Shown piece after piece: positions 15,403 through 22,078 of a DNA stretch of 22,078 bases. This stretch comes from Bacteroidales bacterium (GTDB lineage Bacteria; Bacteroidota; Bacteroidia; Bacteroidales; UBA3663). A program made the position numbers and the translations under genes. Every line of letters begins with the position of its first letter. Positions within the stretch are counted from its first letter, which is position 1. The stretch is from NCBI GenBank assembly GCA_030526445.1, contig JAUNCV010000013.1, positions 1 through 22,078 on the forward strand, in the 5' to 3' direction. The notes under the pieces were generated by a model. The model saw only the letters and a program-made list of their open reading frames with translations, had not been told where the DNA came from and made no database searches.

Positions 15403-16170
15403 TTGAAACTAAATCTCAAAAAGCCGGTAGTATTCTTTGATATAGAGTCTACCGGCCTTAATATTATCACCGATCGTATTATTCAGATCGCGTATATCAA
15501 AGTTATGCCCAATGGAGAAGAGATTGAGAAAAACTTTCTCTTCAACCCAGAAATGCCAATTCCTGCAGAATCAACTGCCATTCACCACATCACAAATGAG
15601 ATGGTGGCCGATAAGCCCACCTTCAAAAGTATGGCTAAAACACTGGCCAATGATTTGAAAGGATGTGATCTGGCAGGATTCAACTCAACACGCTTCGACG
15701 TGCCTCTCCTGGTCGAAGAGATGCTTCGCGCAGGCATCGATTATGACATGAGCAAGGTGAAGCAGATTGATGTGATGAATATTTTTCACAAAAAAGAGCG
15801 AAGAGACTTAACTGCAGCCTATAAGTTCTATTGCGGAAAAAACCTTGACGATGCACATAGTGCAGACGCTGACACACGTGCCACCTACGAAGTTTTTCTG
15901 GCCCAAATGGAACGATATGAAGATTTGCCAGATAATGTGGATGAACTCAGCGAGTTTTGCAAGATGAACCGAAATGCTGACTTGATGGGCAATATCGTAT
16001 ATAACGACAAGAACGTGCCCTGCATTAATTTTGGCAAACATAAAGGTAAGCCTGTAACGCAAGTGCTAAAGGAAGAGCCAAGCTATTATGCTTGGATTAT
16101 TGACGGACAGTTTGCTCAATCAACGAAAAAATTAATCAGCCAGATAAAACTTTCGATGATGCAAAAATAG
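15403..16170 (+). CDS. DnaQ-like DEDDh 3'-5' exonuclease with a C-terminal DUF3820-like domain
   Basis: Exonuclease motifs are clear: Exo I FFDIESTG (D13, E15), Exo II AGFNSTRFDVPLL, and Exo III HSADADT, which makes it DEDDh class. A C-terminal segment (INFGKHKGKPVTQVLKEE, then YYAWII) matches the small domain that often follows such exonucleases. There is no ATG at the N-terminus. In-frame TTG codons occur at 15355 and 15403. The 15403 start gives a protein beginning KLNLKKPVVFFDIES, the expected family start, whereas the upstream part looks like leader sequence. The length is then 255 aa. It could act in proofreading or repair next to the clamp, but it is a stand-alone enzyme and not necessarily the polymerase III epsilon subunit. 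The gap to the next gene is 3 bp. Confidence 0.85.
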   Translation: MKLNLKKPVVFFDIESTGLNIITDRIIQIAYIKVMPNGEEIEKNFLFNPEMPIPAESTAIHHITNEMVADKPTFKSMAKTLANDLKGCDLAGFNSTRFDVPLLVEEMLRAGIDYDMSKVKQIDVMNIFHKKERRDLTAAYKFYCGKNLDDAHSADADTRATYEVFLAQMERYEDLPDNVDELSEFCKMNRNADLMGNIVYNDKNVPCINFGKHKGKPVTQVLKEEPSYYAWIIDGQFAQSTKKLISQIKLSMMQK

Positions 16171-16173
16171 ACC

Positions 16174-17094
16174 ATGATGGGGAAACTGGCATGGAGTGCT
16201 CTGATCGCTGCCGGAATTAGCACTTCTGCTTCGAACATAAAGGCACAAGAACTCAATGCAAAAGTGATTATCAACACCGAGCAGATTGAGGCATCTTTTC
16301 GTGAGAGATTCACAACTTTGCAACAAGATTTGCAAGAATTTATCAACGATAAAGAATGGACAATGTCTCATTTTGCTGTTCAGGAGCGAATTAATTGCAC
16401 TTTTGCATTTACCATCAGTGATATGCCTGCCAGCGATACCTACAATGCATCTCTTACAATACAAGCAAACCGACCTGTATATTATTCAACCTATCAGACA
16501 ACAACCTTCAACTGGAGAGATGAACAAGTGTCTTTTTCTTATACTGAAGGACAGACACTAACGTTCAACGAGTTCAATTTGGATAACGAACTGCTGAACA
16601 CAACTGTTTTCTATATCTATTTGATACTGGGATGCGATTATGATAGTTTCTCTCCTTTGGGTGGTAATGAATTCTTTCAAAAGGCTGAAAGCATGGTTAA
16701 TTCTTTGCAGAGTAGCGACAGCAAAGGATGGCGCTCTTTTGAAAACAAAAAGAATCGACATGCACTTATCTCTGCCTGGACTGATCAGCGACAAACCGAT
16801 TACAGACAGATGTGGTATGATTATCACCGCTCAGGACTAGATATCATGCACCAAAGCATGGATAAAGGAAGAAGGTTCATTTCGAATTCTCTGCAATTGC
16901 TGAAGAAGGTGCGAGAAGCAGACGCCCAAAGCCCTCTGCTTAGCTTGTTCATCGCCTCAAAACTTGACGAGCTTTGCAACATCTATAGCGAAGCCCCTAT
17001 GCAAGAAAAACAGCAGGCATACAAACTACTCCAAGAATTGTTTCCAACAGAAGCAAGTCAGTTTGAATCAATAAAACAAAAATATAAAGAATAA
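16174..17094 (+). CDS. porD: DUF4835-family secreted protein (PorD-like)
   Basis: This 306-aa protein has a signal peptide (residues 1-25, ending IKAQ before ELNAKVIIN). The N-terminal segment, KVIINTEQIEASFRERFTTL followed by LQEFINDKEW, and the later YYSTYQTTTFNWRDEQVSF fit the Bacteroidetes family DUF4835. That family is also called PorD, because a Porphyromonas member is linked to type IX secretion; its molecular role is unclear. It is expected in the periplasm. The gene lies 3 bp after the exonuclease and 6 bp before recN, so all three are in one transcription unit. The gene order next to recN is common in Bacteroidetes and supports the call. The symbol rests on family naming, not on function seen here. 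Confidence 0.75.
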   Translation: MMGKLAWSALIAAGISTSASNIKAQELNAKVIINTEQIEASFRERFTTLQQDLQEFINDKEWTMSHFAVQERINCTFAFTISDMPASDTYNASLTIQANRPVYYSTYQTTTFNWRDEQVSFSYTEGQTLTFNEFNLDNELLNTTVFYIYLILGCDYDSFSPLGGNEFFQKAESMVNSLQSSDSKGWRSFENKKNRHALISAWTDQRQTDYRQMWYDYHRSGLDIMHQSMDKGRRFISNSLQLLKKVREADAQSPLLSLFIASKLDELCNIYSEAPMQEKQQAYKLLQELFPTEASQFESIKQKYKE

Positions 17095-17100
17095 GAAATC

Positions 17101-18756
17101 ATGTTACAGTGTCTTACCATCGAGAACTATGCTCTCATAGAACACCTCGAGTTTTCACCAACCCGAGGCTTAACTGTCATTACTGGTGAAACAGGTGCTG
17201 GTAAGAGTATTATCATGGGCGCACTAGGCCTCATTCTTGGGCAACGAGCTGATGCAAAAACTGTTCGAACACAAGCAACGAAATGCGTAATTGAAGCTTC
17301 GTTCGACATTTCGAACTATCAACTTGAGGAGTTCTTTGCCAGCAACGAACTGGAATATGATGCCAGCAATATCATTGTGCGTAGAGAAATATATGCAACA
17401 GGTAAAAGTCGTGCTTTTGTTAACGACACCCCTGTGCAGCTCTCTCTACTGAAGCAATTAGGAGAAGCGCTTATTGACATTCATTCACAACATCAAAATC
17501 TTCTTATTGGAAAAGAGTCCTTCCAACAAGAGGTTCTTGACGCACTGGCAGGAAATTCCACAATAGCAGAACAATATCAGTCAGATTACAAGAAACTTAG
17601 TACTCTTCGAAAGAAACTGCACGAGGCAAAAGAAATGGCACTGAAGAATGCTCAGGAGGCTGACTATATTCGTTATCAATTCGAACAATTAGATGAGGCA
17701 AACCTTGAACCCGGAGAACTTGAAGAACTGGAAGAAGAACAGGAAATGCTAAGTCATGCAGAAGATATAAAAAGTTCGATGTACGAAATGTCAGAATTGC
17801 TGAATGGAGAAGAGAATAGCATTCTTTCTGCATTGAAATCGGTCAACAAAACAGCTGAAAGCTTGCTGCGAGTATATCCTTCTCTTCAAGAAATCACTGA
17901 AAGAATAGAATCTGATTACATCGATTTGAAGGACATTGCTGAAGACATTAGCAGCCAAGCAGAAGACATCAGTTTTGATCCCAAGAGACTCGAATTTGTA
18001 GAAGACCGTATCTCGACACTTTGCAATTTGCTAAAGAAACACGGATGCAGTTCTGTGGAGGAGCTAATCTCTCTTCGTGATGATTTAGCAGATCGCATTA
18101 TCCACATCGATAATAGTGACGAAGAAATCTTCGAACTAGAAAAAGAACTTAAAATACAAGAAAAGAATATTGCAAAAAGTGCGAAAGCGCTTTCAGATAG
18201 CAGAAAGAACTCAGCTGGCATGCTCGAAAAGAAACTCATAGAAAAAGTTTCTTATCTAGGAATGCCAAACGTACGATTCGAGGTACAAATAAAACCTTTG
18301 GATGACTATACGGCTCACGGTTCAGACGAAATTCTATTTCTGTTCTCAGCCAATAAGAACCAATCGCTCAAACCATGTGGAGAGGTTGCTTCAGGTGGTG
18401 AGATTTCTCGCTTGATGCTTTCTATAAAATCTCTTGTAGCAAGTGCAAAAACTCTTCCGACAATTATCTTCGATGAAATTGACACAGGCGTTTCTGGCGA
18501 TATTGCCGACCGCATGGGTGTTGTCATGAAAGAAATGTCTGATCACCTGCAAGTTATCACCATAACACACCTACCACAGGTTGCAGGTAAAGGCGCGGCT
18601 CACTTTATGGTATATAAAGAGGACAGCGAGAATGACACCACTACACATATCAACCAACTAGTGGGCGAAGAACGTGTCAAAGAAATTGCACGTATGCTAA
18701 GCGGCTCAACCATCACACAAGAAGCTTTGGCCAACGCAAAAACACTGATGAAATAA
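17101..18756 (+). CDS. recN: DNA repair protein RecN
   Basis: This 551-aa SMC-like ATPase has the normal RecN length. The Walker A motif GETGAGKS is at residues 29-36. A central coiled coil covers roughly 155-370 (rich in E, K, L). The ABC signature SGGEISRLM begins at S431, and Walker B is IIFDEID with D458-E459, followed by TGVSGDIADRMG and the ITHLPQVA switch region. RecN acts in double-strand-break repair, holding broken ends or sister chromatids together. It is the last gene of the dnaN run and is followed by a hairpin terminator. No SOS box was recognised, and LexA sites in this phylum differ from those of E. coli. Confidence 0.97.
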   Translation: MLQCLTIENYALIEHLEFSPTRGLTVITGETGAGKSIIMGALGLILGQRADAKTVRTQATKCVIEASFDISNYQLEEFFASNELEYDASNIIVRREIYATGKSRAFVNDTPVQLSLLKQLGEALIDIHSQHQNLLIGKESFQQEVLDALAGNSTIAEQYQSDYKKLSTLRKKLHEAKEMALKNAQEADYIRYQFEQLDEANLEPGELEELEEEQEMLSHAEDIKSSMYEMSELLNGEENSILSALKSVNKTAESLLRVYPSLQEITERIESDYIDLKDIAEDISSQAEDISFDPKRLEFVEDRISTLCNLLKKHGCSSVEELISLRDDLADRIIHIDNSDEEIFELEKELKIQEKNIAKSAKALSDSRKNSAGMLEKKLIEKVSYLGMPNVRFEVQIKPLDDYTAHGSDEILFLFSANKNQSLKPCGEVASGGEISRLMLSIKSLVASAKTLPTIIFDEIDTGVSGDIADRMGVVMKEMSDHLQVITITHLPQVAGKGAAHFMVYKEDSENDTTTHINQLVGEERVKEIARMLSGSTITQEALANAKTLMK

Positions 18757-18801
18757 GAGCCTATGATCAGTTAGAGGAGGCCTCAAAGTTGACACAAAAA
18801 A

Positions 18802-18842
18802 GCCTGGAAGATTGTACCTTCGACAGAAACAATCTTCCAGGC
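18802..18842. terminator. Bidirectional terminator between recN and the GNAT gene
   Basis: GCCTGGAAGATTGT (18802-18815) pairs perfectly with ACAATCTTCCAGGC (18829-18842) around a 13-nt loop. On the plus strand it is followed by an AT-rich tail, ATTATTATTTAT; on the minus strand by TTTTTTGTG. It serves both converging genes. Confidence 0.85.
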
Positions 18843-18850
18843 ATTATTAT

Positions 18851-19981
18851 TTATATAGAGATTCTATATGCCATGCGCGTTTTATGATGTAGTGGATTCA
18901 GTTCCTTCCAGATTTGCTGAATCTTGTGATTGGTTTCAAGCTCACAATTTGTTTCCATATATCGAAAACCATATGCTTTAAGAGTAGGATACATATCTGT
19001 AAAGATTAGAGAATGCACTCCTTTATTCTGATAGTCTGGACGAACACCAATCAGCAACATATCTACAGTGTCATTCCCACTGTTTTTTCGCATGGCACTC
19101 AAAAGATGATACCAGCCGAATGGAAACAAATGACCTTTTGCCTTTTGCTGAGCTTTTGATAAAGAGGGTATCATGATACCAAAAGCAATTAGATCATTAT
19201 GACAATCTGTTACAAATCGAATTAAATCCATCGGAACTTGAGGCAGATAGAGATTCACATAATAATCAATCTGCTTAGGTGTCATTTCTGTGAATCCATA
19301 AATCTGAGAATAACACACATTCAGCAATTCGAACAACTTTTGGCCCCATTCTTTTTTGGCTCGCTTAGCATTGGGCTCAAAGAAAACCTTAAGTCCATAG
19401 CGTTCTTTTACAATAGCTGCAACCTTTACAAACTTCTCAGGAATGCGTTCTGGGACCTCAATAAGAAACTCGTACCAAGTGGCATCCGTAATCATGCCAT
19501 AAGACTCAAAATGACTTTTGTAATAGGATGCATTATAACTATTCAACGAAGTAGGCAGAAAATCAAAACCTTCAACCAAACATCCCTCGTTGTCAATATC
19601 TGACGGACCCATTGGGCCAATCATCGTGTCCATTCCACGCTGTTTACCCCAGCTACGAATGGAATCGAGCAAAGCGCTACTTACTTTGTGATCATCTACA
19701 AAGTCTATCCAGCAAAAACGAACAATCTTTTCACCCAATTTTTCATTTGATCGGTGATTGATGAAACCAGCCACACGCCCGACTGGCTTTCCATCGCAAA
19801 AAGCAAGAAAAAAAATAGATTCGCAAAACTGATAAACCGGATTCTTTGCAGGATCGAGTGTGTCCACTTCCATACTGATGATGGGAGGTACATAATTCTC
19901 GTTTCCTTTATAAAGATCTATAGCGAACTGAACAAAACGATTCAATTGCCTTCGGCCTTCAATTTTGCGAATTTCTATCAT
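18851..19981 (-). CDS. GNAT-family N-acetyltransferase-like protein
   Basis: This 376-aa protein has the features of a Bacteroidetes family annotated as GNAT. The C-terminal domain shows the acetyl-CoA-binding motif A as LIGVRPDYQNKGVHSLIF (about residues 300-317, with Q-x-x-G-x-H), followed by a strand and helix (YMETNCELETNHKIQQIWK). The N-terminal half includes a conserved MIGPMGPSDIDNEGCLVEGF block and may be a second, degenerate GNAT fold. The substrate is unknown. The ATG at 19981 lies 18 bp after the SulP stop codon, so the two are probably one transcript, but no functional link is obvious. Confidence 0.75.
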   Translation of the reverse strand: MIEIRKIEGRRQLNRFVQFAIDLYKGNENYVPPIISMEVDTLDPAKNPVYQFCESIFFLAFCDGKPVGRVAGFINHRSNEKLGEKIVRFCWIDFVDDHKVSSALLDSIRSWGKQRGMDTMIGPMGPSDIDNEGCLVEGFDFLPTSLNSYNASYYKSHFESYGMITDATWYEFLIEVPERIPEKFVKVAAIVKERYGLKVFFEPNAKRAKKEWGQKLFELLNVCYSQIYGFTEMTPKQIDYYVNLYLPQVPMDLIRFVTDCHNDLIAFGIMIPSLSKAQQKAKGHLFPFGWYHLLSAMRKNSGNDTVDMLLIGVRPDYQNKGVHSLIFTDMYPTLKAYGFRYMETNCELETNHKIQQIWKELNPLHHKTRMAYRISI

Positions 19982-19999
19982 AAAATGTCGTTTCTTTCC

Positions 20000-21724
20000 T
20001 TATCGAGAATGGTGGCGATGATGCACATGAGGATGAGCAACAACCTCCTTGGCACGATCCATGGCACCATTGATGTGATTGAAAATATTCATCTCACCGA
20101 CTTCGCCAAACAAAGTAGATTTGCGAATCACAGCAAGAACCTCTGGACGAACGCCACTCAACACAACATGAATGCCCTGCTGATGACTGTTGTGTATAAA
20201 CACTTCAAGGTTATGCAAACCCGTTGCATCAACAAACGGAACTTTACGCATACGAATGATTCGTACCAATGGCGTTTCAAGCATATTTGCAGAAAGTTCC
20301 TCAAACTTGTTTGCAATACCAAAGAAGAATGGACCATCAATCTCATATACCTGAACACCTGCAGGAATCTGGAGAGCCTCGTCATGAGAAGTCTGAACAT
20401 CCGAATCATTATTGGCATCAATCTCACCTTCCTGAAGCGTAATATGACCGGCACTTGCCATTCGACGCAACAAAAGCAGACAAGCGAGCACAAGACCAAA
20501 TTCAATTGCAATGGTAAGGTCAAAAATGACAGTCAAGAAGAAAGTCACAAGCAAAACCGAAACATCGCTCTTTGGGTTGTGAAGCATCGCTTTGAACGTA
20601 CGCCAACCTGACATGTTATAAGAAACAATAACCAAAACACCGGCAAGACATGCCATTGGAATATAACCAGCCAAAGGCATAAGTACGAGCAAAATAATGA
20701 GCAACACAATAGCATGTACAATACCTGCGACAGGAGTACGGCCACCATTGTTGATATTGGTCATGGTTCGAGCAATGGCACCTGTAGCAGGAATACCGCC
20801 AAAGAATGGAGTAATAACATTTGCTACACCCTGACCAATAAGTTCTGTATTCGAATTATGACGATCGCCAATAACACCATCTGCAACAGCAGCAGAAAGA
20901 AGAGACTCAATCGCGCCCAAAATAGCAATAGTGAATGCCACAGGAAACATAGCACGAATTGCTTCATAAGAAAGCTCTGGTGTAGTTACAGAAAAAGAGG
21001 CTTTGATGACACCAAACTTCGAGCCTATTGTTTCAACCTCACACTCTGGCACAAAACTCTTAATCCCCCAATAAACAAGAGTACCAAAGATAATTCCATA
21101 AAGCGAACCTGGAATCTTATTTAAGCCTGGAACTTTCTTGAATGCCTTTGGAGAGAAGATAATCACAAGCAAAGTAAAGAGTGCAATAACAAACGCCCAA
21201 ACGTTGAACTTATCGATATTTTGAGCATAAACAACCCACTTGCCAATGAACTCTCCAGGTGTTTTGACTCCAAAACCACAGATATCTCCTACCTGAGTAG
21301 TGAAAATAGTAACTGCAATGCCTGCTGTAAACCCGATAATAATCGGATACGGAATAAATTTGATGACAGAACCTAATTTAAATACGCCCATTAGGATAAG
21401 CATAATACCAGCCAAAATGGTGGCAGTCATAAGTCCACCCAAACCATATTGTGCTATTACACCATAAATAATGACGATGAAAGCACCTGTGGGGCCTCCA
21501 ATCTGAACTTTCGAACCGCCCAACAACGAAATAATAAAGCCTGCAATAATAGCAGTTGTGATACCTTCAACAGGTGAAACACCCGAAGCAATACCAAATG
21601 CAATAGCCAAAGGAAGGGCTACGATACCTGTAATTAAACCTGCAAGAGCATCCTGACCAAACTGTTGACCATTATAACCCTTTAAGCAAGAAAAGAATTT
21701 GGGTTTAAAATCCAACGCTTTCAT
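20000..21724 (-). CDS. SulP-family anion transporter with STAS domain
   Basis: This 574-aa protein has the typical length. The membrane domain (about residues 20-420) has 10-14 helices and the SulP motifs DALAGLITGIVALPLAIAFG (N-terminal), SKVQIGGPTGAFIVI, and FFGGIPATGAIARTMTNI, which form the anion site. A cytoplasmic STAS domain follows at about 455-555, with VPFVDATGLHNLEVF at the usual DxTG position. The C-terminus ends in a His-rich tail (HPHVHHRHHSR). SulP proteins move sulfate, bicarbonate or dicarboxylates; the substrate cannot be told here. No promoter was seen, and read-through from upp is possible. Confidence 0.92.
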   Translation of the reverse strand: MKALDFKPKFFSCLKGYNGQQFGQDALAGLITGIVALPLAIAFGIASGVSPVEGITTAIIAGFIISLLGGSKVQIGGPTGAFIVIIYGVIAQYGLGGLMTATILAGIMLILMGVFKLGSVIKFIPYPIIIGFTAGIAVTIFTTQVGDICGFGVKTPGEFIGKWVVYAQNIDKFNVWAFVIALFTLLVIIFSPKAFKKVPGLNKIPGSLYGIIFGTLVYWGIKSFVPECEVETIGSKFGVIKASFSVTTPELSYEAIRAMFPVAFTIAILGAIESLLSAAVADGVIGDRHNSNTELIGQGVANVITPFFGGIPATGAIARTMTNINNGGRTPVAGIVHAIVLLIILLVLMPLAGYIPMACLAGVLVIVSYNMSGWRTFKAMLHNPKSDVSVLLVTFFLTVIFDLTIAIEFGLVLACLLLLRRMASAGHITLQEGEIDANNDSDVQTSHDEALQIPAGVQVYEIDGPFFFGIANKFEELSANMLETPLVRIIRMRKVPFVDATGLHNLEVFIHNSHQQGIHVVLSGVRPEVLAVIRKSTLFGEVGEMNIFNHINGAMDRAKEVVAHPHVHHRHHSR

Positions 21725-21757
21725 AAATATACCTTAAATAACACTAAAATGCATAAT

Positions 21758-21779
21758 AGGGAGAGATTTTTCCCTCCCT
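21758..21779 (-). terminator. Weak hairpin between upp and the SulP gene
   Basis: AGGGAG (21758-21763) and CTCCCT (21774-21779) can pair around a 10-nt loop about 20 bp after the upp stop. The stem is short and has no T-run on the minus strand, so it may only partly stop transcription from upp into the SulP gene. Confidence 0.3.
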
Positions 21780-21797
21780 CTAAAAATCAAAAGATTA

Positions 21798-22078
21798 TTA
21801 TTCTTTTTCTCCAAAAGCAAGATCTCCAGCATCTCCTAAACCAGGCACAATATATTTGTGCTGATTCAAGTAGCTGTCAACTGCAGCAATCCATAATGTT
21901 GCATCTGCAGGAAGATTTTCTTCTAAATATTCCACAGCTTCTTGTGAAGCAATAATTGACACAACATGCAATTTTGAAGGAGTACCCTTTGTTAACAAAG
22001 CCTCATAAGCGAGTTGCATAGAACCGCCCGTCGCCAACATCGGATCACAAAGAATAAGAACCTTATCATCCAATGATG
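21798..22078 (-). CDS. upp: Uracil phosphoribosyltransferase, partial (3' part only)
   Basis: The last 93 codons are present; the frame stays open to the right edge, so the start lies outside the window. The visible part holds the PRPP-binding motif CDPMLATGGS and the C-terminal VPGLGDAGDLAFG, both diagnostic of UPRT, which binds uracil near that end. The enzyme makes UMP from uracil and PRPP in pyrimidine salvage. The full length is usually about 210 aa. Confidence 0.93.
   Translation of the reverse strand, partial: SLDDKVLILCDPMLATGGSMQLAYEALLTKGTPSKLHVVSIIASQEAVEYLEENLPADATLWIAAVDSYLNQHKYIVPGLGDAGDLAFGEKE

Noticed and set aside
19754..20611. A 285-codon plus-strand open frame across the GNAT and SulP genes
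   Set aside because: It overlaps two well-supported minus-strand genes and has unnatural composition.

Overview
The window looks like chromosome from a member of the Bacteroidales, most likely Prevotella or a close relative. The evidence is the set of gene families (an M56 peptidase fused to TonB_C with a BlaI repressor, a large GH2 beta-galactosidase with a signal peptide, an OMP_b-brl_3 outer-membrane barrel, DUF4835/PorD, OmpH). Several promoters also match the Bacteroidetes type, TTTG-N19-21-TAnnTTTG. The genus is inferred. No phage, insertion sequence, tRNA, rRNA or CRISPR array was seen.

Layout. Positions 1-1081 (+) encode a BASS-like membrane transporter. It converges on a two-gene minus-strand operon at 1131-3009: a BlaI/MecI repressor followed 4 bp later by an M56 metallopeptidase with a TonB_C domain. 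The only long non-coding stretch, 3010-3471, lies upstream of blaI. It holds operator-like palindromes near the blaI promoter and an unusual composite element at 3233-3434, made of two oppositely oriented arrays of 11-bp repeats around a 15-bp-arm hairpin. A secreted GH2 beta-galactosidase (3472-6402, -) and a secreted beta-helix protein (6650-8389, +) are divergent. A perfect 16-bp inverted repeat containing two exact DnaA boxes (8437-8482) separates the beta-helix gene from a convergent outer-membrane beta-barrel receptor (8506-11490, -).

Next come an OmpH/Skp-like chaperone and a small membrane protein (11659-12469, -) sharing a strong promoter, then dipeptidase pepD (12638-14074, +). A replication/repair run follows from a near-ideal promoter at 14149-14179: dnaN, a DnaQ-like exonuclease that probably starts at TTG, DUF4835/PorD and recN. 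The last three are almost contiguous. Convergent with recN are a GNAT-family protein and a SulP anion transporter (18851-21724, -), then the 3' part of uracil phosphoribosyltransferase running off the right edge.

Most of the window is ordinary core genome. The clearest unexplained signal is the repeat element at 3233-3434. Next are the paired DnaA boxes at 8437-8482 and the three-copy 16-mer at 1048-1108 that overlaps the end of the transporter gene.
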